From the NCBI GenBank assembly GCA_022925895.1, contig JAKSYS010000010.1, forward strand, positions 186,001-250,000: a stretch of DNA of 64,000 bases, written 5' to 3'. The DNA is from Fragilaria crotonensis (taxonomy: Eukaryota; Bacillariophyta; Fragilariophyceae; Fragilariales; Fragilariaceae). The notes beneath the pieces are model-generated. The model had not been told where the DNA came from, ran no database searches, and was given only the letters and a program-made list of their open reading frames with translations. Each line of letters begins with the position of its first letter. The stretch's first letter is position 1. Made by a program: the position numbers and the translations under genes. Positions 41,780 to 52,800 of the stretch are shown piece by piece.

Positions 41780-43138
41780 TGCTGAAGAGCTGTTCTGCCA
41801 AAATTATGTTCTCCTTGACTTCCAATAACGAGCTTTGAGGCGCAACAGTCTATGTATACATCGGCTTCTGTGGAGCATCGCTTTGATCATGTGCTCTTCT
41901 CTTTTCGAATAATTATAACGGTTACGGGTAAAAATGGTAGGGTTGCATACCAGGAACGTGTGGGACTGAATTGTGAGATCGTCGAGTGTCGAGTGCAATA
42001 TTGTTCGTGTTCAGTTTCACCATGGTTCTCATTCAACTCCAAGCACAAAAGCGACTCTCAAAACGAGAACTTATTTGTTTGTTGACATGAGCCTTCCATC
42101 CAGCATATATCATCGACCAAACAACCACAAAGCAGAAACCGTCAGCCTTCGCGGTGTACATCAGAGACGCTGACCCTTCGAAAGTTTTCTGTGGCGCCAG
42201 CCGACTTACATAATCCGTTGTCGTCGGAGCCTGCGGAGAAAGACAGCCCCACCCGTTTGGCATCGTCACGACATCGGCTTTTCACACACGAAATAGCCTT
42301 GATACCTTGGGCTACCCCAATGTACACCGGTGCATGCACGATGGCAGTATCATAGAAATGATTTGAATGCTGGATGCAGAGAAGTCACCTCCCGACAGCA
42401 ATCGTCAGCGCATCTTAATCTCCATCGTTTCCGGTGGGTGAGCCACTTGGCAGCGCTTGGGTCAAATATAAACTGATGTATGAAGCGACAAGGAATCGTT
42501 CCACACCTATTGTGATCAGAAACCGGTCCATCCACTTGAACGGTGCAAATGGATGGTTGGAGAAATGCGTCGCGGCAATATGTTGACGCGGGTCGCTCCA
42601 TGTCATACGGCAGGTTCTCATCGGTCGTGTTGCAGGCGCCTCTTGTTACAATTCCATGTTATACTCGCAAGTCGATTACGTTTCAGTCCAACGACATGTT
42701 AACGTGTTAGTCCCACAAAAGGAATACTTGTGTAATTTGCCGGCTATGGCACGCGTTACTCGTGGCCTTTACTCTGTGTGTTACTTGCGGTGTCGACGAA
42801 TTTTCTTGAGTCGCATGGCTCAATTCAAATACGCTCAAGTCCCACATTTGATTTACAGGGTTCGCGTTGCGTCCACAATGCAGTCATGCTCAGTTACCCA
42901 TGCGCAACGGCATCTACCATCTGCATTCGCTACCTCGCATCGTTATGATCAATCACATTGCAGCTACACAACCTGGTACAATAAGCATTCCTTACAAACA
43001 ATCTAATGACACTGCTTGGATTAGTGATCTATCGAGGACATTGCGGTCTAACTCTTTTCCCTCGAAAGTCGAGCACCCTTCTTGACGTCCAAGTGATATG
43101 CAAATCATGCAACAACGAAACAACACTCATTTCACAAC
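41780..43138. other. Intergenic, no supported gene
   Basis: Holds the promoter of the four-domain gene and the 3' flank of the next family gene. Bases about 42870-43138 align with the matching flank of its paralogue (46330-46626). No gene is supported. Confidence 0.4.
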
Positions 43139-43807
43139 TTAGAACCAGTCAGTGGGGCTTTTGAGACGAATTGCGCAACCTGGCTTGCTGTTTTCGTTCA
43201 CCGTAAAGGAATCTGAATGACATACGTGACTGTAAGGGGCGCCGTCGTTGCGCATGAGGACCGCCCTGAAGCATCGATTGACCAGCTGCAATTTCTTGTT
43301 GTGATTGGCTGTCAGAGGCCAACGTTGTCCACCGTGGTTGTACGAGGGCACCTTGTTAAAGACGACCGTTCCTTTCCAGCGCGGTCCGGTGCAAGTTTTT
43401 GGAGTCTTTGGTGGAGCCCCGCACGCCCACTGCCATACCTCGGCTCTCTTGAATGCAGTCGTGTTGATGTAGCAGGGGTAGATTCCGAGTCGATCGCCGG
43501 TGCGAGGAGTACGACGAGGATCGGATTTGTTATAGTCGAAGCGTATAGAAATAGGTTCACCGCATTCGAAGGTTTTGTTGGGTCTGTTTAGAATAGACAT
43601 GCAATGTTGCTCTGGCTTTGGTGTTGGGGGACGAGTAACATGAATATGAGTTTCCAACTCGCGAGAAACGTCGTTGAAGCCATCACCATCATCTTCAAGA
43701 ATTTCAACGTAATTATCTCCGATGGTCATGCCCTCACCTAACCTCTTGGCCACATTGCTGTGAACGAGGGAAAGTAGGACGTAGAGGGTGATAAGATGTG
43801 ATCTCAT
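43139..43807 (-). CDS. Secreted eight-Cys domain protein, single domain (paralogue 1)
   Basis: 222 residues from the Met at 43807, chosen because it starts a signal peptide (MRSHLITLYVLLSLVHSNVA) matching that of the gene at 46627-47298; the frame is open upstream without a leader. A short acidic pro-region (ILEDDGDGFNDVSRELE) contains an RXL motif (REL). A short Pro/Thr linker precedes one eight-Cys domain (FECGEPISIRF, DRLGIYPCYI, VWQWACGAPP, GTVVFNKVPSY, VNRCFRAVLM, AIRLKSPTD). The role is unknown. It forms a pair with 46627-47298, sharing leader, pro-region and 3' flank, so the two arose by duplication. Confidence 0.78.
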   Translation of the reverse strand: MRSHLITLYVLLSLVHSNVAKRLGEGMTIGDNYVEILEDDGDGFNDVSRELETHIHVTRPPTPKPEQHCMSILNRPNKTFECGEPISIRFDYNKSDPRRTPRTGDRLGIYPCYINTTAFKRAEVWQWACGAPPKTPKTCTGPRWKGTVVFNKVPSYNHGGQRWPLTANHNKKLQLVNRCFRAVLMRNDGAPYSHVCHSDSFTVNENSKPGCAIRLKSPTDWF

Positions 43808-44067
43808 AGCGAGTTGAGCGGTGGATGCTAAGTCGTTTGGTTTTAGTTCTGGCGAAAATAATGAGAAAGAAATGCAACTCAACATTTTGACAGGGTTCGT
43901 ATCAGAGCTCCCATTGATGTGATCGAATGTTCTCTTTGGATGTTTCCTAACCGTTGTGATGTAAGGAGCACACGAATAACGGTAGGACATATACCAAGTA
44001 CTACTAGTAGAAGGTAATCACGCTTCCTTGTGTATGTAATCGAATCCCACATCCCCATTTTGATCGT
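43808..44067. other. Upstream region of paralogue 1
   Basis: The upstream part resembles that of paralogue 2 in places (ATGAGAAAGAAATG against ATGAGAACAAGACATG). Presumed promoter. Confidence 0.35.
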
Positions 44068-44194
44068 GCATACTGCGCACTGCGCACTGCGCACTGCACA
44101 CTGCACACTGCACACTGCACACTGCACACTGCACACTGCACACTGCACACTGTACACTGCACACTGCACACTGCATACTGCATACTGCATACTG
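44068..44194. repeat. 7-bp minisatellite (GCACACT type)
   Basis: About 18 head-to-tail copies of a 7-bp unit. Variants are ordered: GCATACT, three GCGCACT, a long block of GCACACT, one GTACACT, two or three GCACACT, and three GCATACT. Since 7 is not a multiple of 3, all three minus frames stay open here and give spurious Cys/Val/Gln-rich readings. Confidence 0.92.
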
Positions 44195-45660
44195 GCCATA
44201 CTTCGTGCTGCTGTATTTGTAGATTTGGTGTGATTGCGTGGTGGCTTGATGAAAACAATTCTCAAACATAAAACTTGTTCATAGAGGCAGGACGGCGGGA
44301 CTCCGAGTCGCCCCCTGAAATCGCGTCATACGTATCCTCGTTCCTCGAACAACTCCCTGAAGCTTCAGTGTGGCAGCAACCCCCATCGTCCGCTCACCAT
44401 GAATCAGTTACAACAAGTGAAGCAATCAAAGATGTTGCTCCGTCTAACACTAAAGATAGACCAGCAGGTTGGCGTTTAGCATGGTCGACTCTAGCAGAAG
44501 CTTCTCAATCAACAAATAGTGCTCAAACGGAGGAGCCTAACGATAGACCATGACGACAGCTGACAGACAACAAGCTCCGTAGTAAAGGCAGAAGCACCTC
44601 TTTGGGTACTGAAGATGATCGTACTAGTACCGAGTCAACCCGTTTGCGTACTCGTGCTTCCAGGATCTTGATGACGGATACCAGATTTCAGGATCTTGAG
44701 ATATTGATGCCGCAACGAAAGTTATTAGCTATTAGCGCTAGAAGTTTCTGGAAAGAAATCTTCTGACCGTCTTCCAATAGGGTTGACGATTTGGACAAGA
44801 AAGTGGCTGCGGTGAATGACAAGTTGGACCGGGCGGCAGCACAAATGAATGAATATGATAAAACCCAGCAACATATTTCAGACGATATGCCATTATGGAG
44901 AGTCAGCATAAGATGTCGACAACAACGCTGGATTCACGCGAACATTTCAAAACGATGTCCGCGTTTATGGAAAACCTAGTAGCTACAAAATGGAATTTGA
45001 CCTGTACCTCCTCATTGGAAGCCCGCGGGTTAACGTCTCAGGACTCACGCTCCATGAGCAGTGCAAGTAATGGTTCATCCATGTCCAAAGCGTCAGTTCA
45101 GTCCACTACTTCTTCAACCATGTATTGTTTGCCAGAGAAAAAGAAACAGCGATTGCTACGCAAAGACAAGACAAGAAAGCCCCAACCCGCCTTAGGCGAC
45201 AACAAAATTACCCGAAAGAACTTACAAGTCCCTAGTTTGTCGAGCCCTTATTCCATATGCCAGAATATGAATAACACTTTAAGATTCCTCAGCGAGAAGA
45301 CCAAGCCCAGCACTTACAAGTCAAGAACTTCATGATGGAGGCTCAAGCAGTCCCCTTTGCATTGGTAAGATCCTTTGGTAATTCTGGCATTCTTAACTTT
45401 TCAGAGCCTGCAGCAGCAAAGCTTCAAGTCAGCCATGGAACCATTGTTCATGAAGTTGACTGTTCTCCAGAGAACCTACAGAACTTTCTTGATCAAGCCC
45501 GAGACAAGTCCATTGTCTATGACTGGCTCAACATTCTTAGCATCCCTATTGGTGGAGATGTGGCTGCAACCAAGGACGTCATTGACAATCATCTCATCAA
45601 GAAAGTTTTGTTGTCATGTTCACCATAGTAGGGAAATGCCGTCATTCATGGGTCCAGCTG
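44195..45660 (+). other. Possible decayed element or gene, unrecognised
   Basis: Several plus-strand open stretches of 60-150 codons follow one another in different frames. They include Ser/Lys-rich sequence and a heptad-like run (DDLDKKVAAVNDKLDRAAAQ). No leader, domain or splice signals tie them into a gene, and codon use differs from neighbours. It may be a fossil of a mobile element or a dead gene. I cannot name it. Confidence 0.3.
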
Positions 45661-45698
45661 CTGCTTATTATGTTGTTTGTTTATTTAGCACATTAGCA

Positions 45699-45915
45699 TT
45701 ACAAGCAGGTGGCTAGCTATTCTGTCACATGACCAAAGCCAGGGCATGCTTCTGTTTTGCATTACCAAACAAGTCAAGAATTGGAATGTTATAGCAAAGC
45801 TTCCATTCTTGCTTGTGGTTGTTATAATGTTATGATATCATACATTTTTATTGTGCTGGGTCTGATAAACCAAGTAAAGGTGATCACAATCACAATAATA
45901 GCTACCTGCTTACAA
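45699..45915. repeat. Imperfect inverted repeat, MITE-like
   Basis: Arms ACAAGCAGGTGGCTAGCTATT (45701-45721, first 20 bases decisive) and AATAGCTACCTGCTTAC (45896-45912) pair over TAGCTATT and AAGCAGGT with a three-base bulge, and enclose about 175 AT-rich bases. Size and arms suit a small non-autonomous transposon, but no target repeat was confirmed. Confidence 0.35.
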
Positions 45916-45919
45916 GAGT

Positions 45920-46626
45920 AGCAAACGAGCAGAGGGAATAAACGCCTAATAAAATTGGAGCCTGTGTACGTCCTCTATTCTAGCGGATCAAACTTATTGA
46001 ATCAATCCAAAATCAAAAGCTTTTTTCATCAAGGTCAATACCAGATATTGTTGGGACTTGGACGTACAACATACAGTACTTGCAACATCCTACTACGCCC
46101 TATTATGCTGTGTGTGTATGTATGTAACACGGTGGAAAAACGCACGTTCTGACGCCACTGCAGCTAGGTATCATACTAGCTGGTATGGTACAGTATTCCT
46201 GTCCGTCATCAGTCTACCAGTACACGTCAACACTTAAACACCTACTCGGAGACTCGGAGTACACCGCTACACCTGTACCCAGATTTGCTTGGGTTCCATC
46301 GAGTCCCACATCAACTTTGCTTTGCTGTTCGCTTGCTTCGTTCAAATGTGGCATTCAAGCTCAGCACTCATCAACCATCTGCCTCCCCATCATCCATCTC
46401 GAGTTGTTTCGATCACTCACAATGTGGCCATAAGATCTGTTACACTGAACACGTCCTCATGTATAAAATCAAATGAAACTAATAGAGCGATTACTATCGA
46501 GGTCCTTGCGGGTATAGTTCATTACTCTCGAAAATCAATCATCCTTTTTCTTGACGACCCAGTGACATGGAAAATCATGCAGCAATGAAGCAAAGGCAAT
46601 ATTTCACATCACAACAGGAACTTGAA
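45920..46626. other. Intergenic, 3' flank of paralogue 2
   Basis: Bases about 46330-46626 align with the flank of the paralogue at 43139 (shared TATCGAGG, CTCGAAA and CTTGACG blocks). No gene is supported. Confidence 0.4.
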
Positions 46627-47298
46627 CTAGTCAGTGGGGCTTGTGAGACGAATTGCACAACCTGGCTTGCTGTTTTCATTTACCGTAAAGAAATCGGTAT
46701 GGCAAATGTGACTGTATGGGGAGCCGTCGTTGTTGTTGTTATTGCGCATGAGGACTGCTCTGAAGCATCGATTCACCTCCTTCCTTTGACTGTTGTAATT
46801 GGCAGTGAGAGGCCAACGTTGTCCACCGTTGTCATATTTGGGCAACTTGTCAAAGACAACCATTCCGTTGGAGCGCGGTCCCGAGCAGGTTTTGGGAGTT
46901 TTCGGTGGACCCCCGCATGCCCACTGCCAGACCTCGGCCTCCTTCAATTCTTTCAAACTAATGTAGCAGGGATAGATTCCGATTCGATCATCGATGCGAG
47001 CAGTCAGAGGAGGATCGTGATGGGTGTAGTTGAATCGAATGGTAATGGGGTCGCCGCAGTTGTAGGTTTTGTTTGGTCTGTCGACGAGGGTCATGCAATG
47101 TGGTCCCGGCGTTGGTGTTGGGGGAGCGGTAATGAATATAACATCCGCCCTGCGAGAAACATCGTTGGCTCTATCACCGTCATCCTCGTGAGCATCAGCG
47201 TACGTATCTCCGATGGTCGCGCCCTCACCTAACCTCTTTGCCGTATTACCTTCGACAATGGAAAGGAGGATGAAGAGAGTGACAAAAAGCGATCTCAT
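46627..47298 (-). CDS. Secreted eight-Cys domain protein, single domain (paralogue 2)
   Basis: 223 residues from the Met at 47298, which starts the signal peptide (MRSLFVTLFILLSIVEGNTA). The acidic pro-region (AHEDDGDRANDVSRRAD) parallels paralogue 1, but its RXL motif is not kept (RRA). After a Pro/Thr linker (APPTPTPGPH) comes the eight-Cys domain (YNCGDPITIRF, DRIGIYPCYI, VWQWACGGPP, NGMVVFDKLPKY, VNRCFRAVLM, AIRLTSPTD). A run of five Asn (NNNNND) replaces a shorter loop of other members and comes from GTT/ATT repeats in the DNA. It is the only single-domain member here without RXL, so processing may differ. Confidence 0.78.
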   Translation of the reverse strand: MRSLFVTLFILLSIVEGNTAKRLGEGATIGDTYADAHEDDGDRANDVSRRADVIFITAPPTPTPGPHCMTLVDRPNKTYNCGDPITIRFNYTHHDPPLTARIDDRIGIYPCYISLKELKEAEVWQWACGGPPKTPKTCSGPRSNGMVVFDKLPKYDNGGQRWPLTANYNSQRKEVNRCFRAVLMRNNNNNDGSPYSHICHTDFFTVNENSKPGCAIRLTSPTD

Positions 47299-49005
47299 GG
47301 CGATTCGAGTGATTGTTGGAATGCTGGTAATAAGTCTTCTTGATTTGTTGCTGCGAAAATAATGAGAACAAGACATGACAGCATTTTCATGGCTTGGTGT
47401 TTGGGGGCGATTTCGTCGACGAAGCCTACTATACTGCAACAAAAGCACGAACTGATCAACACATCTCTATCGCAACGAATCCCACATCCACACATGATGG
47501 TGCATGCTGATTACGTACTTATCTCCTCTAATGTCTTTTGATCGTGTGGTGAAAACGGAAAACTATATAGCGCAGGCGGAAAATCACTTGTAGTCATATC
47601 CAGTACATTACCACGTAGCACTGTTGCACGCAACAACAATGGATCCCACTTCCTTAAGCTTGCTAGATCGTGGCTATTTATCATCAATGCATACCAGGTA
47701 CGACTGCTCGCCCGCTGTCGAGTCAGCACTCTTTGCGACGCAGGGCAATGACCGTATAAGTGGATTGATCTCCTACTTGGTGAAATGGACATAGTGAGCT
47801 GCCCCTTTTTAAGATTACTCTAGGAACACAAACAAACTCGACTTGAGGTACTACATCACTAATTATTGCATCTCATCCCCTGATTGCATCCTGGTAACAC
47901 GGTGGCCCACACAATGAACTGAAAGGCACAGAGAACGGTTGAATGCCCCGAGGCAACATCTCCTACTAATGGCATTCCCAACACATTGATCTGACTTGAA
48001 TTAGAAAATCCCATGTCCAATACTGCAGAAACCTGTAGTCGTAACCAATACTTGTGAGGCGTTGAAATAATGGATTGTATTTGATGTAGACCTCAGTTGC
48101 TGCTTCCTTATTTTTAAGACAACGGCTTGTTCAATGGCAGAGCATCGATTAGGCATCACGCTCGATAGCAAATCTGATGCCAAAAGGCCAGGACAAATGC
48201 ATGATAATGCGAGCAAAAGTTTTGCTCCCCTCGTGCGTTTGGTGGTAAGTGAAGATGCTTAATGAAATGGGCTTTTCTATCACCCAAACGATGTGAGCCT
48301 CCATAAACACTTCGAATGCCTCGCTTTCGTTCAAGAGTTATCGATTTATATCGTGTTTGAGAAAAATTGAATCCTTTGTTCATCTCATTTTCGACCGGTT
48401 GAGTGTAGAAACTAATGGCAAGGGCTGCGAAGTGTCGGCAGTCTCGTGAACAAGGATGTTGCCAGGAGTGATCAGTAGGTTGAGTGCAATTCTACCCCTC
48501 ATCAAAAGAGGAAGATTCATTTCACAAATCGGTGGTCCCTAAAATCGGTCGTGTCACCGTCGTTCCTCGCGTTCCTTGCATGAATCATGACAGTAGTCTA
48601 CGCTGTGAAACTTGTCATGTGTTTAAGGAAAATGCAATCTTCTTTCCATGAGAGGACGTGACAGCATAGAGAACTCTCCTGGCGATCGCACACACACATG
48701 TGTTCAAATCGGATATCACAGACGGGATTAGTCGTATCTTCCATGATGCCCCTCTGTATGTAGCAGAGCAATACCGCTGAAGAGTTCATGACGTCACCCT
48801 AATCTTGGGATTCGAACCAAAATACGTAACCGCGAGTGTGAAAATACATGGGCGATCATCAGGAACATCACATCTGTAATACGAGTTTATGAGTATTATG
48901 GTCTTTATGAACTACACTAAAATCGAAACCTCAACTGATTCCTAGTCGTTGTCTTCACTGAACAACAATTTCACACGAGAAGGGGCACGTAGGCTTGTAT
49001 CACAT
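47299..49005. other. Intergenic, no supported gene
   Basis: Short frames on both strands, none with a domain or leader. A TGGGATTCGAACC element near 48808 resembles a tRNA T-arm but has no partner arms. Confidence 0.4.
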
Positions 49006-49767
49006 TTAAGGATCGGTTGGGCTGGTGAGGCGATACCCGCAACCTTGACGGCTGTTCTCGTTGATTGTGATTCTTGTGGAATTGCAGTATTGGGTATAAG
49101 GTTGTCCGTCGCTGCGGATGATAACAAGCTTGAAGCAACGATTGACGGCCTTGATGTCAGGTCTAATGTTCGGAGAGATTGGCCAAACTGTACTGGCGCC
49201 GTTGTAAGCTGGTTTCCTGTTGAAGACCACAGTACCCCTCGCGCGTGGTCCAGTGCAAGTCTGGGGCGTCAAAGGTGGCGCACCGCACGCCCACTGCCAA
49301 ACTTCAGCTTGCTTGAACGATGTGATGTAGCAAGGGTAGATGGCGATGCGATCATTGATGCGAGGAAGACCCTTGGGAGTCTTAGAGGCGTAGTTGAATG
49401 TAGCCCTGATTGTATCGCCGCATTCGTACAGGTTGGATTCCGGAACGATGCAGTTAGCAGCGTTTGGAGGTTGAGTAAACCTACTGATAGGTGAAGGGGT
49501 GATCCTGTTGATGGGTTGATCAACAGGTGGTATTGGGGCTCGCGTGGGCTTGGGCACAGGGGCAGCAGTGGGAACAATTTTCCTGGTAGGTGCTGGGGTG
49601 AACTGGGTCGCGAGAGATCTCGCCTTCACACCTTCGACCTTCTCAACCTTGACAGCCTCAACGACTTCCGCAGCCTCATCTCCCGAAGTCTTCACCCAAT
49701 CGAGTAAAGAGGCGGAGCCCGACGAGAGGGTGAGGAAGGCAACAGCAGCGAACAAAAGGCGCTTCAT
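49006..49767 (-). CDS. Secreted eight-Cys domain protein, single domain (paralogue 3)
   Basis: 253 residues from the Met at 49767 (signal peptide MKRLLFAAVAFLTLSSGSAS); the frame is open 18 codons upstream without a leader. An acidic/Val-rich pro-region (AAEVVEAVKVEKVEGVK) ends in the RXL site ARSLA. A Pro/Thr linker of about 60 residues follows, then the eight-Cys domain (YECGDTIRATF, DRIAIYPCYI, VWQWACGAPP, GTVVFNRKPAY, VNRCFKLVII, YRLTSPTD). Leader, pro-region and ARSLA are shared with the genes at 56180 and 58595, which form one subfamily. The role is unknown; secretion and RXL cleavage are inferred. Confidence 0.8.
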   Translation of the reverse strand: MKRLLFAAVAFLTLSSGSASLLDWVKTSGDEAAEVVEAVKVEKVEGVKARSLATQFTPAPTRKIVPTAAPVPKPTRAPIPPVDQPINRITPSPISRFTQPPNAANCIVPESNLYECGDTIRATFNYASKTPKGLPRINDRIAIYPCYITSFKQAEVWQWACGAPPLTPQTCTGPRARGTVVFNRKPAYNGASTVWPISPNIRPDIKAVNRCFKLVIIRSDGQPYTQYCNSTRITINENSRQGCGYRLTSPTDP

Positions 49768-49821
49768 TGACCCTAGACGAAAGGAACGAGTTTCGCGTGA
49801 GGAGACAAGAACGGATCCCAA

Positions 49822-52800
49822 GTTTAAGAGAGTCCATGGTGCTTACCAGTAGCTTAGCTGTGTGTTTACCTCAAGTGGAGAATTGTGTGTGCATATTAGT
49901 GTTCGTCGCTGAACAAGATGCACGAGGCATCCAGATTTTTCCCTCAGATCTTAAAACGGGAACACATGAGGAACCTGCGTACGAAATGAAACGACGATAA
50001 CGGCCGGGTTCAGGAAAGCGATACTCGTAACGTGCGGGAATACCCCAAAGGCGTTATGCGCGCATCAATAGGATAGATTTCCCTATCCACAACGGATGCA
50101 CGCGGATTTTATTGTATACGATATATGTGTTTCATCCCTTTATTTATCACTGTGGACTATTTGAAGAAGATTTTATTATTGCAAGGTTGGATCGAAAGAT
50201 ATTTCGACGGCGTTGCGATTTTTATTCGGTGTCATACACACATTTCATGAAACCATCAGACAGAATAAGATTCCGATGTTGTTTAACAAGGTTTAAAAAG
50301 AGTCTTGAGGCCTGAGTCGTGACTCCTCGCAGAAAGCATAAAACGTCATGAATACATGTACAATTCGTGTCCGGAACAAGTGCTCACCGTTGGATGGTGT
50401 CGACGTCAAGCACCCGGCTTTGTCAGAGCACAACCGCATATCATAGTATTACTCAGTAGTAGTATTCCTTAGTAGACATAGTATGATGATACCTGGTATG
50501 TACGAGAGTCCTTACTCCCGAAGTGCAAGATAATCACTGTTCATAGTTGTATAGTGCATTCACATCCAGCATGCCAGGACACCAGGACGCATAGAAGTCC
50601 GTTTGGCCTCATGTAACGTCTACGTCACACGCTTTATGCATACGGAGTACAAGCCAGAAGAAGTTTCCGGATGTCCCCTGTGCCGAAAATCGATTCGGAG
50701 TTGCATTTGCAAGACATGTTCAAAACCACAGGACGTGCTGGTCGTGCCAAAATGCGGGTACCCGCCCGCCGTCCGTTGTGGGACTTTGGTCTCGCTCCAC
50801 ACCTTATCATGATGCCTCACACACGAGCGAGCTCACTTTTCATTCAAGACAGCAGTCATGTCAAAATACAAAGACGTATTGCAAATGGAAGCAGCAGGTC
50901 CACCATTAATCAGTGGTCCTAGCCTTCATGAAGACCACGATCATATGATGAGATGCAATACCTTAAGGCAGTAATGGGGAGAAATATTGCAGGTAAATAA
51001 ATACAGAGTATTGCATCAAGACAGACACAGACAAGTCCATTCAGAAATGGAAGCTATTGAAGGGACTTTTGTAATGGTAGGTAGGAATAGATCAACATAT
51101 TTTTCAGATCTCAAAAGCTCAGAGGACTTACACCGAGTGAAATGACAACAAAATTGAACTGGATGCAGCCAAATCACGCTGGGATGCATGGGCACTGAAT
51201 GGTGGAAAGTGTACCTCAGACACAGCAAAAACTCAGCCTTGAGTACATCCACAGTCTCCAGCAATTGATGGTTGTTAGCACAATTGAAGAATCTCAGATG
51301 CTGCTTCAATTGTGCTTATTGGGTATGGTTGTTTATGGAGCTGTACGTGCACGATATACTCCATTAACAACCATAGTACCTAAGCAACTGCTAAATGTTA
51401 CAAAAACTTAGCTCATCATGCACGTACACATATTCTGCAAAAGCATTCAAAGAGTCAAGACCATGTCATCAAGAGGAGGAGGGTGTTCAGATTGCTCATA
51501 CTTCAGCATCACAGGACCAGGCATATTAATGGACACCAGCAGTCTGTAAATGACAGTAATTAAGAATGTCTGGCTGCCACTGGTGCCTTATCCAGGATGG
51601 TGGTGTCTTTGTGTGAGTGACATAATCAGTGTATCAAATACAGTGGCAGCACGGAACATTAGGGTTGTGTTTGTATAAGAACCAATTCTATCATCCCATC
51701 CTGTCATTAGAGTCAAAGACCTACAACCCATATCCTTGCTCAATTCTGAATCATGCAATCTGCTGGTGATGCTACTTCTTCTTGCCATTGTGTTATTGTT
51801 GGCAGTGCAGCACCATGCAAAAACCTTCAATAAACTTTCAACTCATCTTTCTCAAAGTGCAGCATGCAATCTGTAACACATGATATCACACATTGATCCC
51901 CAACAAGAACAGATTGATGAGCGATGCTAGACTCACCAGTGTTTCTGGTGCTCTCCCAACTGCTGAGGATGCTGTGTCGCTTTTCTCAACCTGACAAATA
52001 GCACCAGCCATTCCAGTACCAGGAAAAAATAAAGATGCAGATTATTCCAAGCAAGTAGTGCTTGGTGCTGATTCCACTTTCTCTCAACAAACAACAAGTA
52101 TTTCAGTTAAACCTGTCCAACATGCATCAAGAAGGTGTGTATCTGATTTTATCATCTGCTGGTATGGCTCCAGTCATTGTGTCTTGTGGAGAAGATTGAT
52201 GACATTGCTGCTGATATGGAAGAACCTGACACCAGCATTGCTTTGAAGTTGTATGATCTCATGGCCACAGCCACCATGCTCCAACCCTCTCAATCTTGCA
52301 AGGGTTTCACAAGAGGAAAAGGTGCACATTTCATTGCGGTGGCTCCTAAAGAAGATCAAAGCTCCACTCGCCACCCAGGAAAGAAACAACCAGACACTCA
52401 ATGGTGAATTCAATCCAATCAATGAAAACCACATCTTTTGTTAGCATTTTCATAGTTATTAGAGCTTGGAACAGCATGTATCGAACACCAAGGAACCCCT
52501 ACGAGTATTTGCTATGCCCATGCAGTACAGTGTTGCTGCCTTAATAATTTAGTGTAATAGAGAGGTATGCCATTATCTAAAAGTGACAACGCCTTGTTGC
52601 ATTTGACTGTCAACAAAAGTACAAATGACAATTCGGTACTGAATTTTATGTGAGAGGCATGTACTTGTCCAGTCCTCATGAATCAACTTAAGCGATCAAT
52701 TTATACTACTACACAGCAGTTCATTTTTTGCTTGCTAGAGCAATCGCTTTGTATCTATATGAAATTACTCCCGGTAGATTCGAGTTAACAATATAGTACC

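Noticed and set aside
44000-44270. Cys/Val/Gln-rich minus-strand frames of 83-128 codons
   Set aside because: They are readings of the 7-bp minisatellite, which is open in all three frames.
48790-48880. Possible tRNA from a GGTTCGAATCCCA-like T-arm on the minus strand
   Set aside because: No matching D-arm, anticodon arm or acceptor stem could be found around it.
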